Assembly (NCBI GenBank): GCA_027575805.1
Contig: JANBPU010000008.1
Location: 162,486 to 226,485, forward strand
DNA from: Mycoemilia scoparia
Lineage: Eukaryota; Kickxellomycota; Kickxellomycetes; Kickxellales; Kickxellaceae
DNA: 64,000 nucleotides
Reading direction: 5' to 3'
Positions within the stretch are counted from its first letter, which is position 1; each line of letters opens with the position of its first letter. Made by a program: the position numbers and the translations under genes. This document shows positions 25,555-36,700 of the stretch, piece by piece. The notes under the pieces are model-generated. The model was given only the letters and a program-made list of their open reading frames with translations. It had not been told where the DNA came from and made no database searches.

Positions 25555-26211
25555 CTAAAAGTTTTGGATGTTATTGATGGGAGGTGGTAATGATGCAGGG
25601 TTCGGAGCATCCTGAAGATTATTATTATTGTTGTTGTTGTTATTTGCACCTTGATCAACATATGGCCACAGATAAATGTAGTAGGAGGATGTTTCTGTTA
25701 TAGTATGTCTATCGCCTCCACCAGAAGGATTAGTCTTGGTGGGATTTGACGGTATTAAAGGCTCAGTCTGGTTAATATAAGCACAATATTCTGGACCAAC
25801 ACCACAATAGCCATATTGAGAGCAACATCCACCTTTAGGACAACCATGGTGAGCATTGCAACGATTAGGTGGGATGTCTGATGGGTCAGACTGGCAGGCA
25901 CCGGCCTGACAACCAACACCACAATATTCGTCTGTGATTCCACAAAATCCCCACCCCGAACAGCACATCGTGGGTCCTCCTGTGCATGGGTTTTTGGCGC
26001 TGCATTCGCCTAGTCTTATTACTACATTCTGGGATTGAATATCATCCTTTCTTTCGACTTGCTCGTCATGGGGCATTTTGTTTTGAGTATCTGCCAGGAC
26101 CAGGCCCACTTTATATAGTGCTAGCAGAGATAGTAATAAGGAAGTCGCTATCCTTGTTCCAGTTGTGGGAAGGAGAGCGTGGGGTCTGCGAGATGAAAAC
26201 AAGAGCATCAT
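25555..26211 (-). CDS. secreted protein with two hevein-type chitin-binding domains, 218 aa
   Basis: The start was taken at the tandem ATG at 26211; the longer frame to 26235 opens with TTG. A hydrophobic stretch at about residues 22-41 (IATSLLLSLLALYKVGLVLA) fits a signal peptide or signal anchor. The first ChtBD1 module is at about 70-106, with eight Cys in hevein spacing around MCCSGWGFCG and EYCG. The second, at about 118-144, is shorter, with six Cys around GCCSQYGYCG and EYC. The C-terminus is low-complexity, with an Asn run encoded by ATT/GTT repeats, and has no GPI tail. The protein probably binds chitin in the cell wall or outside the cell; no catalytic domain follows. A CAG acceptor-like site near 26187 means the true 5' exon could lie further upstream. 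Confidence 0.8.
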   Translation of the reverse strand: MMLLFSSRRPHALLPTTGTRIATSLLLSLLALYKVGLVLADTQNKMPHDEQVERKDDIQSQNVVIRLGECSAKNPCTGGPTMCCSGWGFCGITDEYCGVGCQAGACQSDPSDIPPNRCNAHHGCPKGGCCSQYGYCGVGPEYCAYINQTEPLIPSNPTKTNPSGGGDRHTITETSSYYIYLWPYVDQGANNNNNNNNNLQDAPNPASLPPPINNIQNF

Positions 26212-27218
26212 TAGTACTTGTTGGTCGTAGTACAAATTTGATATTAGTTATAAAGTATTTGGATAGAAAAAGACGAGTGTTATTCTTGAGGGTTGTTTCG
26301 AGATATTATCTCCCTAGCTTGTATTTATATATTTGCACGCTTACAAGAAATGTTGCTTTATTATCAATATTATTATCGTTGCCCCGCAGTACATTTTTTC
26401 TTTTAACACAGGTCAGGGTCAAGGGCAATACGACTATGGTCATTATACTGGAAATTCTAATTGTTTAACAGGATATTACTACTTCCACCTGAATCAGTAA
26501 ATTTCGATGATACTGTCCACATTACCACTTGCAATACCCTGTTATATCTAAAGGCCCAAGCGAAGAGACCTTTCTGTCATCTTGCTTCTGTTGCATGACC
26601 ACACAGCCATTGAAGAGGTTTCCTGATCACCGGCGAATATGCTGTGGTTATACTAGGGAGGCTTTTAATCACTGTATTTTATTACATCCTTCTGGTTGCC
26701 ACTCGCGTCACAAATGCTACTTGTATCCCAATTATTATTTTCTCTTTCTTTCTAAAAATAATATTGTTTTAAAACATCGAGGCGTACTACTACTTTTGCC
26801 CCATCCTACTACTGAAGATGTGGTGAAAAACTTCAAAGCAACAGCACTAAGAGCATACTACTTTGTCATTTCCTAATTTTAATCCACATTTTGGATTTGG
26901 TATAATCTACCAATCCGTTGATCCTGAGATATTTTTGCTCGTTATGACAGCCCAAACAGGATACATTCACCCATATGTATCATAATTTTTGGAGGGCTAA
27001 AAAAGCAGAGTATACGTGATAATGTAGGCTGACTTGCTAGCAAAAATTAGCCCTTCAAAAATAGGCACCCCGTATTAGTGACCTGTTTCATGGATCTTTG
27101 AGTCAGCAATACCATTTTTCTTCAACAGCCTTTTCAACTTTTCAGCTCTGAATTTCTTTGTCCATATATTTATATAATAATACCACCAGCATAGAGGTTA
27201 TATTTGGTACAAAAGATC
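26212..27218. other. spacer between chitin-binding and PPR genes
   Basis: A divergent intergenic region of about 1 kb. Apart from one family-A element I see no feature. The frame at 26529-26876 (+) has no recognisable content. Confidence 0.5.
26976..27072. mobile_element. family-A MITE, subfamily II (97 bp)
   Basis: The left end is TGTATCATAATTTTTGGAGG and the right end is CCTTCAAAAATAGGCACCCC plus G, flanked by TA at 26974-26975 and 27073-27074. The interior has GTAGGCTGACTTGCTAGC and AAAATTAGCCCTTC. It lies about 150 bp upstream of the PPR gene start, so it may sit in its promoter. Confidence 0.75.
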
Positions 27219-29933
27219 ATGCACATAGAAAGACAGGTAGCAACGACGACCTCATACTACCTACAAAAAAGGTTGTTGTTAAGCAAAGCTTGTAAATTTA
27301 GACATTTATTTATATTGCCAACTACACGCCAATTTAGCCGAATTTCACAATTCCCGAGGCCATTGAGTACTAAACCACAAAAACCAATAATCCAGATATC
27401 AAAAAGGACAGATGTAAAATCGAACACCTTATATTTGATAAATGGTAATGCCCGATCATCAAGTACTATGGCTCTCAAAAATATTGCAGCCTATCAAGAT
27501 CGATTCATTATTGATAACCATAAAACTAATGCAATTTTTGAAACAAGCAAGAGATCAGTCCAAGCAAATGAAAATACAAAACGCACATACAAAACAAAAA
27601 TCACCGATAAAAGGAGCAACAAGACTTGGAAACAAGGAGGGAATACCAAGCGTGGCTTAAAGCCTAGATACAAGGACTTGAAAGCGCGAGGAGAGAAATT
27701 CATCTTAGATTTGCAAGAATTCAAGCTCGCTGCAAACAATGCGTGGTATGGATACAGAAATCTGCATCAAGAATTGCGATCAAAACTTGGCATTAAGGAT
27801 TTCAACAAGATTCTTAAGGCACTACGAACAGAGAACATGGACAAAAATAGTCTCACTTTGCAGAGAATGCAATATATATTTACCGAGATGCTTACCATGG
27901 GTATAGAGCCTAGTCAGGAATCATATAACGAACTGATCTTTGTTCATGCCAGCCTGATGAACATGAATCAAGCCCGGTCCATTATTGAAGAAATGGTCAT
28001 CAAAAATGTGCCATTGGATTTGACTATTTACAACACAGTTCTATTCGGATACAGCAAATCTGTCAGCTTTATTGACGACACCAGGGAGTTTTGGAATGAC
28101 CTCAAAGCAAAATTTCAGCCAGATTTGATCAGCTACAGCTCGATCATTGGAGCTGAGTGCAGAGTTGGGAATATGGAACGAGTGAAGGAGCTTTTGGATG
28201 AGATGGGCGATGCCAATATCAAGATAGACATATCACTCAGAAATTGCGTACTCAAAGGAATTGCACATACCTATGGCTACAAAATGGCCAAAAAAGATGT
28301 TGGCTTGATGAAGTCAGAGGGCTATGAGCTCGATTCGCACTCATTTACGATTTTGGCTGAGCAGGCATCGGTTGAAAACGATGTTGAAGCTGTTATCAGC
28401 ACATTCGTCGAGGCCATCAAGTATGATGTCTTGCCCAACAGTGCGACACTGGCCAGTATATGTAAAAAGAGCGGGATTGGTATTCAGAAGATTGCAGGTA
28501 TGATAAAAGACAAAGTAGACGTCAAACCCTCGATTAGGACATACAACACTCTACTGGATCTTTTCAAAAGAAACAATCAGTTCTCGGGGATTCAAGACAT
28601 TCTTAAGCACATGAAAGCAGCAGACACCAAACCCAATATCCAGACATACGGTATCCTTATCGATATACACAGCAAGGCAGGAAACGTAGATGAGGCGCTA
28701 GAAATATACCAAGAGATGGTCGATGGGGGCGACATCATGCCTGATCAGCACATTTACAGCAATATCTTCGAGGCCATGGCAAGAAGTGGTGACAACAGCC
28801 AATCGGAAAGGCTTGTCGCAGACATGGAGCGCCTGGGGGTAGAGGCCAACATTGTAGTGTACAATTCATTAATGACGACGTACATGGGCGGTGGCAAAGG
28901 AAAGCGGAAGCCTAATCTGCATGGATGCAAGGCAGTAATGCAGAGGATTGTGGCCGATCCCAGGGTGACGCCTGATATTCGTACTTACAATACGCTGTTT
29001 TCTGCCTATGCTTCCAACAACATGGCGATACCGGGGTATGCAAGGCAGATTTGGAAATGGTACTCAGAAATGAGAACAAAGTACCATATCCAGAGAGATG
29101 GATTCACCTACAATCTTGCCATAAAGGCCTTCCATAAGGCCAGAGACTGGCGTTTTGCCTGGTCGGTTTATGAGAATGCGGTGGTGGTATCCAGTGCCAA
29201 CCCAAAGGTGATGCGGGAGTGCTTTGATGGCCCCGACATGATTGTAAGCTTGATGGAGCTTTGTCTGAGCCAGCAGCAGCCATCGCGGGTGATGCAACTT
29301 TGGTATGATAGCCGAAGATTTGGAATAAGGCCCAATAGTGAGATGGTAGTCATGATGCTTCATGCATGTTCAAGGAATGGAGCAATAAGCGCAGCCAAAG
29401 CCAATATCGGTGATATGATGGCCCCCAAAATATTGATTGGCCTTGAAGATGATGGTACTCTGAATGGTGGTGGGATCGATGCTGAGGCAAAAACAACCAA
29501 AGGTAGTGAAGATAACGGTGGCTCACTAGCTGACCCCATGATCAGATTGGACTTGTCAATGGCATCCTTACCATCGCTATCCTCAGATAGAAGTGATAAT
29601 TCGCTGACGAACAACGTAGCTGGAGCCGAGCAACAGCAGGAGGATAAAATGGATTTTTCGGCTAGCAAGGAGGCAGTTGGCGCATCTATTCTCACGCCCC
29701 AACTCATGATGGTGTATTTTACGATTCTGATCAAATTCGGCCATGCCAGAGACCTCATTCCAACACTAAGAAAATGGATAGAAGGGGTTCCTCAGGCAAA
29801 ACTGAATGAACCAATTGTCAAATACTTGATTGATACTCTAAAGAGCACTGACCAACCAGAGGGCGATATTGTGGCCCAGGATCTATTGCAGCTTGTTGAA
29901 ACACAATTTCCAGAAGCAGTACCACTGCATTAA
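27219..29933 (+). CDS. mitochondrial pentatricopeptide repeat (PPR) protein, 904 aa
   Basis: This is a single-exon gene. The start was set at ATG 27219 because the longer frame opens with TTG. The first 60 residues are rich in Arg, Ser, Thr and Leu and lack acidic clusters (QKRLLLSKACKFRHLF, RQFSRISQFPRPLSTKP), a typical mitochondrial presequence. Many 35-residue helical repeats follow from about residue 200 to 720. Their hallmark starts are visible: QSYNELIFVHASL, TIYNTVLFGYSKS, RTYNTLLDLFKRN, QTYGILIDIHSKAGNVDEAL, RTYNTLFSAYASN and FTYNLAIKAF. A low-complexity insert at about 745-820 precedes a last helical segment. PPR proteins bind organellar RNA; this one probably acts in mitochondrial mRNA stability, processing or translation. 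The target cannot be told from sequence. It converges on the ESCO gene, with stop codons about 410 bp apart. Confidence 0.9.
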   Translation: MHIERQVATTTSYYLQKRLLLSKACKFRHLFILPTTRQFSRISQFPRPLSTKPQKPIIQISKRTDVKSNTLYLINGNARSSSTMALKNIAAYQDRFIIDNHKTNAIFETSKRSVQANENTKRTYKTKITDKRSNKTWKQGGNTKRGLKPRYKDLKARGEKFILDLQEFKLAANNAWYGYRNLHQELRSKLGIKDFNKILKALRTENMDKNSLTLQRMQYIFTEMLTMGIEPSQESYNELIFVHASLMNMNQARSIIEEMVIKNVPLDLTIYNTVLFGYSKSVSFIDDTREFWNDLKAKFQPDLISYSSIIGAECRVGNMERVKELLDEMGDANIKIDISLRNCVLKGIAHTYGYKMAKKDVGLMKSEGYELDSHSFTILAEQASVENDVEAVISTFVEAIKYDVLPNSATLASICKKSGIGIQKIAGMIKDKVDVKPSIRTYNTLLDLFKRNNQFSGIQDILKHMKAADTKPNIQTYGILIDIHSKAGNVDEALEIYQEMVDGGDIMPDQHIYSNIFEAMARSGDNSQSERLVADMERLGVEANIVVYNSLMTTYMGGGKGKRKPNLHGCKAVMQRIVADPRVTPDIRTYNTLFSAYASNNMAIPGYARQIWKWYSEMRTKYHIQRDGFTYNLAIKAFHKARDWRFAWSVYENAVVVSSANPKVMRECFDGPDMIVSLMELCLSQQQPSRVMQLWYDSRRFGIRPNSEMVVMMLHACSRNGAISAAKANIGDMMAPKILIGLEDDGTLNGGGIDAEAKTTKGSEDNGGSLADPMIRLDLSMASLPSLSSDRSDNSLTNNVAGAEQQQEDKMDFSASKEAVGASILTPQLMMVYFTILIKFGHARDLIPTLRKWIEGVPQAKLNEPIVKYLIDTLKSTDQPEGDIVAQDLLQLVETQFPEAVPLH

Positions 29934-30343
29934 TAATACCACAACAATGTTGCCATCACCACTGCCAATACTAACATCACCGCTACTTCTTGCTATTACC
30001 GATGTTGGAATTTCTGGGTGGTATCAAAATGTTATTATCCCCAAAAAAGACAATGTCTTTCAACCCTCAATTTATGCTCAGTGCCAATGACTACATTTTT
30101 GTATGCATGTATTTTTTCAAAGAATTATTGGTGCCATAGAATAATAATAATAATAACAATAATAATAGACAAACCCAAATTGATTTTTCAAAGAACAATA
30201 AAGATATAATACCACCACAACTAGGTATAAATATACATAAATAGGTATTATACTACAGCTTTGTTCTTGGAATTTTTATTAGTGTGTGTGTGTGTGTATA
30301 CATTAGAAAATCGACAAAAGAATAACTACCACTACCAGTGCCA

Positions 30344-33264
30344 CTACTTCTCGATATAAATAAGAAAATCATCCCTGCCAAAGTATGATCCAGCAAGCCT
30401 TTTTCCAGAATCTGTAGGCTGTGTAAATGCAACGTCTTCTTTCTTTAGCGGGTACCCATACAAGAATGTTCTTCTACACATGTGTTTGTTGATATTGGAA
30501 AGAAAGAGAGTGGAGGGAGAGTTAGCGAATAAACATGATATGATATGTGCATATTGTTGGAGTTAATGATGAATTCAAGCCTTTTAGAGATGAAGTAATG
30601 GTGATGGTGTGTGTAATAAAAGCCACATTCAAAAATAAAACAGCTAGAGCCAGACATTGGTTTGAGGAATACCAAAAATGTCACTGTTGAAATAAATGAA
30701 TGAATGGGCACAAAAAAGAATGGACAAGCGGGTGAATGGGCGGGGCAAAGTGAAGAGGCGCTGTGTGTGCGTATGCCGATCAAGTCGATAAATGCAATTC
30801 ATAGTTTCCCGATAAAGTAAAAGGAAATATGCATATTATGAAGGATTAAAAAAGAAATTGAATACAAGAAAAAGAATAATAGGATGTGGTCATTGTGTAA
30901 ATAAAAATCAAACGAGATAGTAAAGCTAAACTCATCGCCGTTGTGTTGCAAAATGTTTGGTTTACAATATGCAAATATGACAGCCACAACAATGCAGTAA
31001 AAAAAGAAATCATTTGCCAATAGAAATAAAAAGAATTGTGAAGAGATTTGAATTGGCTTGATCTGGGTGGCAGTGACGTTGGTGGTGGTGACAATAGTCA
31101 TGATGACAGCAATGTAAATGGCAGAGGGGTACAAGGTTGAAAGTAAATGAAATACAAAAAATTAGACATACCTTATAGTGTCTAATAACGCCGTGGCCAC
31201 ATTTTTTCTTCTGCATCGGGGCGATACCCATATCCGATTTATTCCACAAATCGCAGGAAATTGGTTCTTTGTGCTATATATATATATACAAACAATCCTT
31301 GGTACATTAATATTTTGGTGTATAGAGGAAAGTAGCTCTGTGGCTTGAGCAACCAGTGCAGCGGTATCGGTATATATTGGCATCTACTTCTCATGACTAC
31401 AAAGTCATTCAGTAATGCAAATATAGTCAGATTTCAAATGGCCTTAGGCATAATGGGTCACCAGTAATTGCATAGCAAATGGCATATGGTTTGGCCAAAC
31501 ATGAGGGCCCATTTTTGTCTATTTCACACCTGGTCATTAATAAAATCTCGCCATATATATACATGCTTTTCTAAAAAAGTGCTCGCAATTTATATACTTT
31601 AGGATTTGGCGAGGCCTTACCATATTTGGATATTTGAATTGTTTGAGTCAAGGCCATCATTATCCGCCTTATTGGCCTTACAGTCAAATATGGAAAGTTC
31701 CAATGATGTTGATGACTGCTGTGGTTGAGGCTGTGGTAGTGATGCTAAAACACGTCTATACCCATACTTTATCCTTTCTGCTAAGACACAGCCCTCAACT
31801 ACCCGATCAGCTGGTGATACCAAAAAGTAAATCTATAAACATTCGCAATAATAATATTGTCATTTCATTTGATTTTCTCCATCATCTACTTCTTTTATTT
31901 ATTTTGTTGATAGCGAGAGATTGTTTTGGGCTGGATTCCATTTATTGTTACTTTACCTTGCGATGTTCTGATTGCTGGGTTTGTGTATTTGATTTGTCTT
32001 GTTCCAGTTCGTCCATTGACAGGTGCGCTGCTCCAAGTTGGTCATTTATTTTATTTAGGATCTCCAAAGCTCTACGCTTCAGGCTTTTGCTAGACTGCTG
32101 ACTGACAGCTACTACCAAATACGAAGTGCTAGGAGGAGATATTGCTCCTTTGGTGTTATTTGTTTGTTTATCGACGGATCTAAATGCTTGTGGGCTTACT
32201 GTGAGCTTTCCTAATACAGACAGATAGAAGCATAGAATATCGATACTGATTTTTGTCTTTTAACTTCCACTTACGAGTGTTGAGTTTAATTACCTTCAAT
32301 GGAATTACTACCATTGCCAATTCTTTGGCTGGAGAACAGGCGTGTTTGCATAATAAATGGGGTTGACAGCGATTCTGTTTGCTGTTTCTGCCTGGTAGTT
32401 TCGCTACTGTTTTTAGTATTTGGATGATCGATATTAATCGACAGCTGTGCGACCTGATCTGTATCTTTCCAGCTGGTTAATACAAGCTTTGGGATTCCAC
32501 TTCCCTGTTCAGTCTGTTTATTTTGGATGTAGGCTTTATGGTAGGTCTTGTGAAATGCCTCATCATCGTCTTTTCCGATTTGGAATGTCATTTTGCAGTC
32601 CGGACATGTGTGTGGCTCAAGAGTTTTTTGCCCAAAATCCAAAAATGTCTGCTCAAGCTTGGTTTGCCACTTTTGATTTATTCTTTGATTTCTCTTTGTG
32701 AATTGGGTGGAAGGCATCGTCAATAGTGTTTGTTCTTTCAGACAGCTACCATTTTCAATATTGTTGGATCGAGAAATTGCGGATTTAATATCTTTTGGCA
32801 TTCTCTTTTTTGCTCCACCATCACGGGAATGCTTGGGCGTTACAGAATTACCAAATATATCAATAATGGATGTGGGCGACAACCGTCTCTTTTTTGGTGT
32901 TATTGGTTCTCCCGGCTGTTGATGTTTTCCATCGGTGTCGCTACTGTCAGAATCGTCTGAATAAGCATGGTATACATTATCGGATGATGGACAGCCAGAG
33001 ATATCAGAGCTCACTATAATAAAAAGTCAAATTATGAACTGATATTGGTGTTGTAGAGGAATATTTAACAAATACTAATAAAGCTAAATAAGTTCACTTA
33101 CGTTCTGGTGTAATAGCTCTAAGGCGTTTTCGCGGACTTTCTATTGTTCCAACATTTGAATTCGTAGACCTTTTATCTGCTTTACCCTTTCCATATCCTA
33201 CAACTTGACCTCTTCTTTTTATCGTCCACAGACTTGAATTTGTAACATTTAAAGAACTGCTCAT
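30344..33264 (-). CDS. Eco1/ESCO-type cohesin acetyltransferase, 6 exons, 526 aa
   Basis: Assembled from exons 33264-33102, 33013-32294, 32210-31957, 31832-31621, 31273-31172 and 30473-30344. All junctions are GT-AG and keep frame (phases 1, 1, 0, 2, 2). The ESCO zinc finger lies at residues about 180-215: QTFLDFGQK, then Cys191, Cys194, His209 and His213. The acetyltransferase part includes LKRRALEILNKINDQLGA, then IYFLVSPADRVVEGCVLAER, then CGINRIWVSPRCRR (about 459-472), and finally FLYGYPLKKEDVAFTQPT (487-504) with a C-terminal FLIYIEK. The family acetylates the cohesin subunit Smc3 in S phase to establish sister-chromatid cohesion. The N-terminus is Ser/Asp-rich with KKRRL and RKRLR basic patches, probably nuclear signals. 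Two oddities: an approximately 60-residue loop between zinc finger and catalytic domain, and Asn474 where the acetyl-CoA loop usually has Gly (RRKN rather than RRKG). Confidence 0.88.
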
Positions 33265-33798
33265 TTTTTAAGCTATGCATCTAAAACGTAATAAATATAT
33301 AAAAGTATAGGTAACAAACTGAAGTCTTTATTTACAATGTTGTTTTAACTTGTGTATAAAAAGTCCCAACTCATGGTAGGTTTAACGCGTTTTGTCAATA
33401 TCACGTTATGCCTTTTGTTTATGAAAAAACATAAAACGTGTTTTTTGATTGACTCATTGGGTTTGATTAAATTGTTGCTGGAGTGACTTTGATTAGCCTA
33501 TGGTTGTTACTAAAAATGAAGCATTTGTGTTTGTGATTATTTACAAACAGGAGTTGGTAATGAGTTCTAGAATCTATAACAAAAGTTCAATGTATTATTC
33601 CCCTAAAAATAATTAGATATATATACCTATACAAATTCAAATCAAATAAATTTAATTCAATCGTGTTGAAAAATCGAGTGTAGTATTAGAAATGAAATCA
33701 AAGTACTAAAACAAACAGCAAATACGACTTTATAATACCCAAAGTCAATAAATATAAAATTATTTTTGAAAAGGGTTATGTATGTAAATCAAAAAACA

Positions 33799-36700
33799 TT
33801 AATGTGTAACTTCAAGAGACTGTTGCTGGACAAGACCAGCATAGACGCCATTTTGCATTAATAGATCATCATGGGTCCCCTTTTCGACAATATTACCGCG
33901 TTGGAATACAACAATGAGGTCAGAGTCTTGAATGGTAGATAGACGATGAGCAATTGTGATTGTGGTTCTTCCAAGTTTAGCTTTATCAAGAACTGCTTGA
34001 ACAACCTTTTCTGACTTAGAATCGAGAGCCGAAGTCGCCTCATCCAGCAACAGAAGCTTGGGATTGCGTATCATTGCTCTAGCAATTGCAATTCTCTGCT
34101 TCTGACCACCAGAAAGCTGGCCACCCTTTTGACCAACATTTGTATTAAGCCCATCAGGAAGGTCCTGGATAAAGTCGTAGATGTTGGCATCTCTAGCGGC
34201 CGATTCGATCTCTTGCACTGTTGCGTTAGTTCTACCATAAGAGATATTTTCCGCAATGCTCATACCAAACAATGTTGGCTCCTGACTTACAATCGAGATA
34301 TGGTCACGAAGGCTACGAATATTCCAGTCACGAACATCGATATCCTCTACAAATGCACCGCCCTCAGAAACATCATACAGGCGTTGGAGCAAGGCCACTG
34401 TGGTTGATTTTCCTGACCCACTTCCACCAACAAGAGCAACGGTCTGGCCAGGATTGGCCTCAAGAGATATCCCGTGAAGAATCTTGGCTTTTGGTCTGAT
34501 AGGATAGGCGAATTCGACATCTTGGAGGTTGGCCTTTCCAGTGAACTTCTCTGGTGAAGCACCATTGTCACTGGTACTATCAATAGCAGTTTCACGGTGG
34601 ATGAGGTCGTAGATATCAGATGCAGCAACAAGTCCATTAGAATAGTTTGTTGCCTGCTGGGATAGCTGACCCAATGCATAAGCAGAAAACATAAGCGCAA
34701 ACATGACACGGAATAGATCCTCCATTGTTAGCGTTTCGTTAAGAACAAATCGAGTTCCAACAAAGAATGCCAATGCATAAACGAGAAGCATAGATGCCTG
34801 AGAAAATCCATAACCAAATGCTGAGAGATAAGAGGAGTTGACGGCATTCTTGTATGGTTCACTATTGTACTCGTCAAAGATAGCAATAAAGGTGTGCTCG
34901 CGAGTCAGAGAGGCGACGGTCTTGATGTTGGCAATGGTTTCTGCTGCTGCTTGTCCAGCTTCCTGCTGGGCTTTGGATGCACCTTTGGAGGTTCCCTCCA
35001 TAGCTTGTGTTTGGAAATACTCAGCGAAAACGACGAATGGCAAACAAGCAATAATGATAAGACTCATTCTCCAGTCGGAAATGAAGGAAATAATGATACC
35101 AGTGGCAATTGCTGATACAGCACCAACAGTGGCGGGCCATACCAAAGTTCCAACCTTGTTAATGCTCTCGGCTTCAGTGGCAAGCTTGGCGGTGAGAGCA
35201 CCAGTGCCATTATTCTCATCATCAAAGAATCCAGCTTCTTGACGCAAAAGAGCCTTAAACGACAAGTAGCGAATCTTTCTAGTCAGCTTTTCGCTACCAA
35301 CAGTGAAGAAAGTGACTCTGCACGTCATACCAATAAAGCTAATACCACCAAATGCCAGGAACAAAAGTGAGTACAAGCGACTTTGGCTCTTGAATTCGTG
35401 CTCATCAGTAAGACCAAATACAATCATGAGCTTTGAAAACACAACTGAGAAGGCGGGGAAGACAGCACCATCAACGGCAGCTCCCAAAATACCCAAAATG
35501 TAGGTAGGGAGATCCTTCTTGTTTTCCCAGAAAGTATTCCAAAGTTTTCCAAAGCTGCGTTCACGCTTGGGACCAGGCTTTGTGATAACAAATTTACCAA
35601 GTCCGCCTTTGTCCTCATCATTGATGCTCTTGATGGTTTGATGGGTTGATGTGCGGCGAGCAATACTCTTGGTGCGGTCGATCTCCTCGGCAACTAGGCG
35701 TTCGATATCAACATCATCTTCTTCAGCTTTGCCAACAACCTTCTCTCGTGCCTTTTGACGGAGTTCCTGAGCCTTTACCATAGCAGCGTATTCTCCGCCT
35801 TGCATAACAAGCTCATCGTGGCTACCCGATTCAAGAACCTGGCCCTCACGAATGACACAGATACGGTCAGCGCTGCGAATGGTCGACAAACGATGGGCAA
35901 TTGTGATGGTGGTCCTAGACCTGCTGAGCCTGTCAAGGGCATCCTGGACAAGTCTCTCGGACTCGGTATCCAGGGCAGATGTGGCCTCATCAAGGAGCAA
36001 GATCTTGGGGTTGCGAATAAGAGCACGAGCAATAGCAATTCTTTGCTTCTGACCACCAGATAAGAGTGCACCACCTTCACCAACAACAGTATCATAGCCA
36101 TCAGGAAGACGGCTGATGAAGGAGTGGGCATTGGCAGCTTGGGCGGCAGCTATGACATGCTCCTTGGTGGGTGGGTCGGTCTCGGGATCAACAGCACCCC
36201 ACACAATGTTTTGGTAGATAGTCGTAGAGAACAGAACAGGTTCCTGAGTGACCATGCCCAGCTGTTGACGAAGTGACCGGACATTGTACTCCTTGACGTC
36301 AATGCCGTCGACAAGGACTTGGCCCTCATCAGGATCATAGAAGCGCTCAACTAGACTCACGGTTGTCGATTTGCCGCAGCCAGACCCACCAACAAGTGCA
36401 ACCTTCTCACCGGCCTTGATAGAAAGGCTGAAATTGCGGAGAATGGGGATGTCAGTACGAGTTGGGTAGGCAAAGTTGATATTGCGGAATTCGATGCTTC
36501 CCTCAATGTCATTGACCTTTATGCCCCTACTGTCATCCACAGAGTCGATAGGAGATTCCTGGCCAATGATCCCATATACACGCGAAGCACACCCACGACC
36601 AGTAGCAATGTGAGTGATATTGGGGGCAGCACCACCCAGAGAGAACCCACCGATCAAGAGCGAAAAGAAGGCGGTCATAACCTGACCAGCATCGAATTGA

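Noticed and set aside
26529..26876. 115-codon plus-strand frame with several Cys, upstream of the PPR gene.
   Set aside because: No domain, no splice logic, and its composition matches the surrounding spacer.
31634..32101. 155-codon plus-strand frame.
   Set aside because: It is antisense to exons 3 and 4 of the ESCO gene, whose minus-strand sequence carries the family motifs.
33763..33780. TTATTTTTGAAAAGGG near the ABC transporter 3' end as another family-A terminus.
   Set aside because: The match is short and imperfect, and no partner terminus or internal segment follows.
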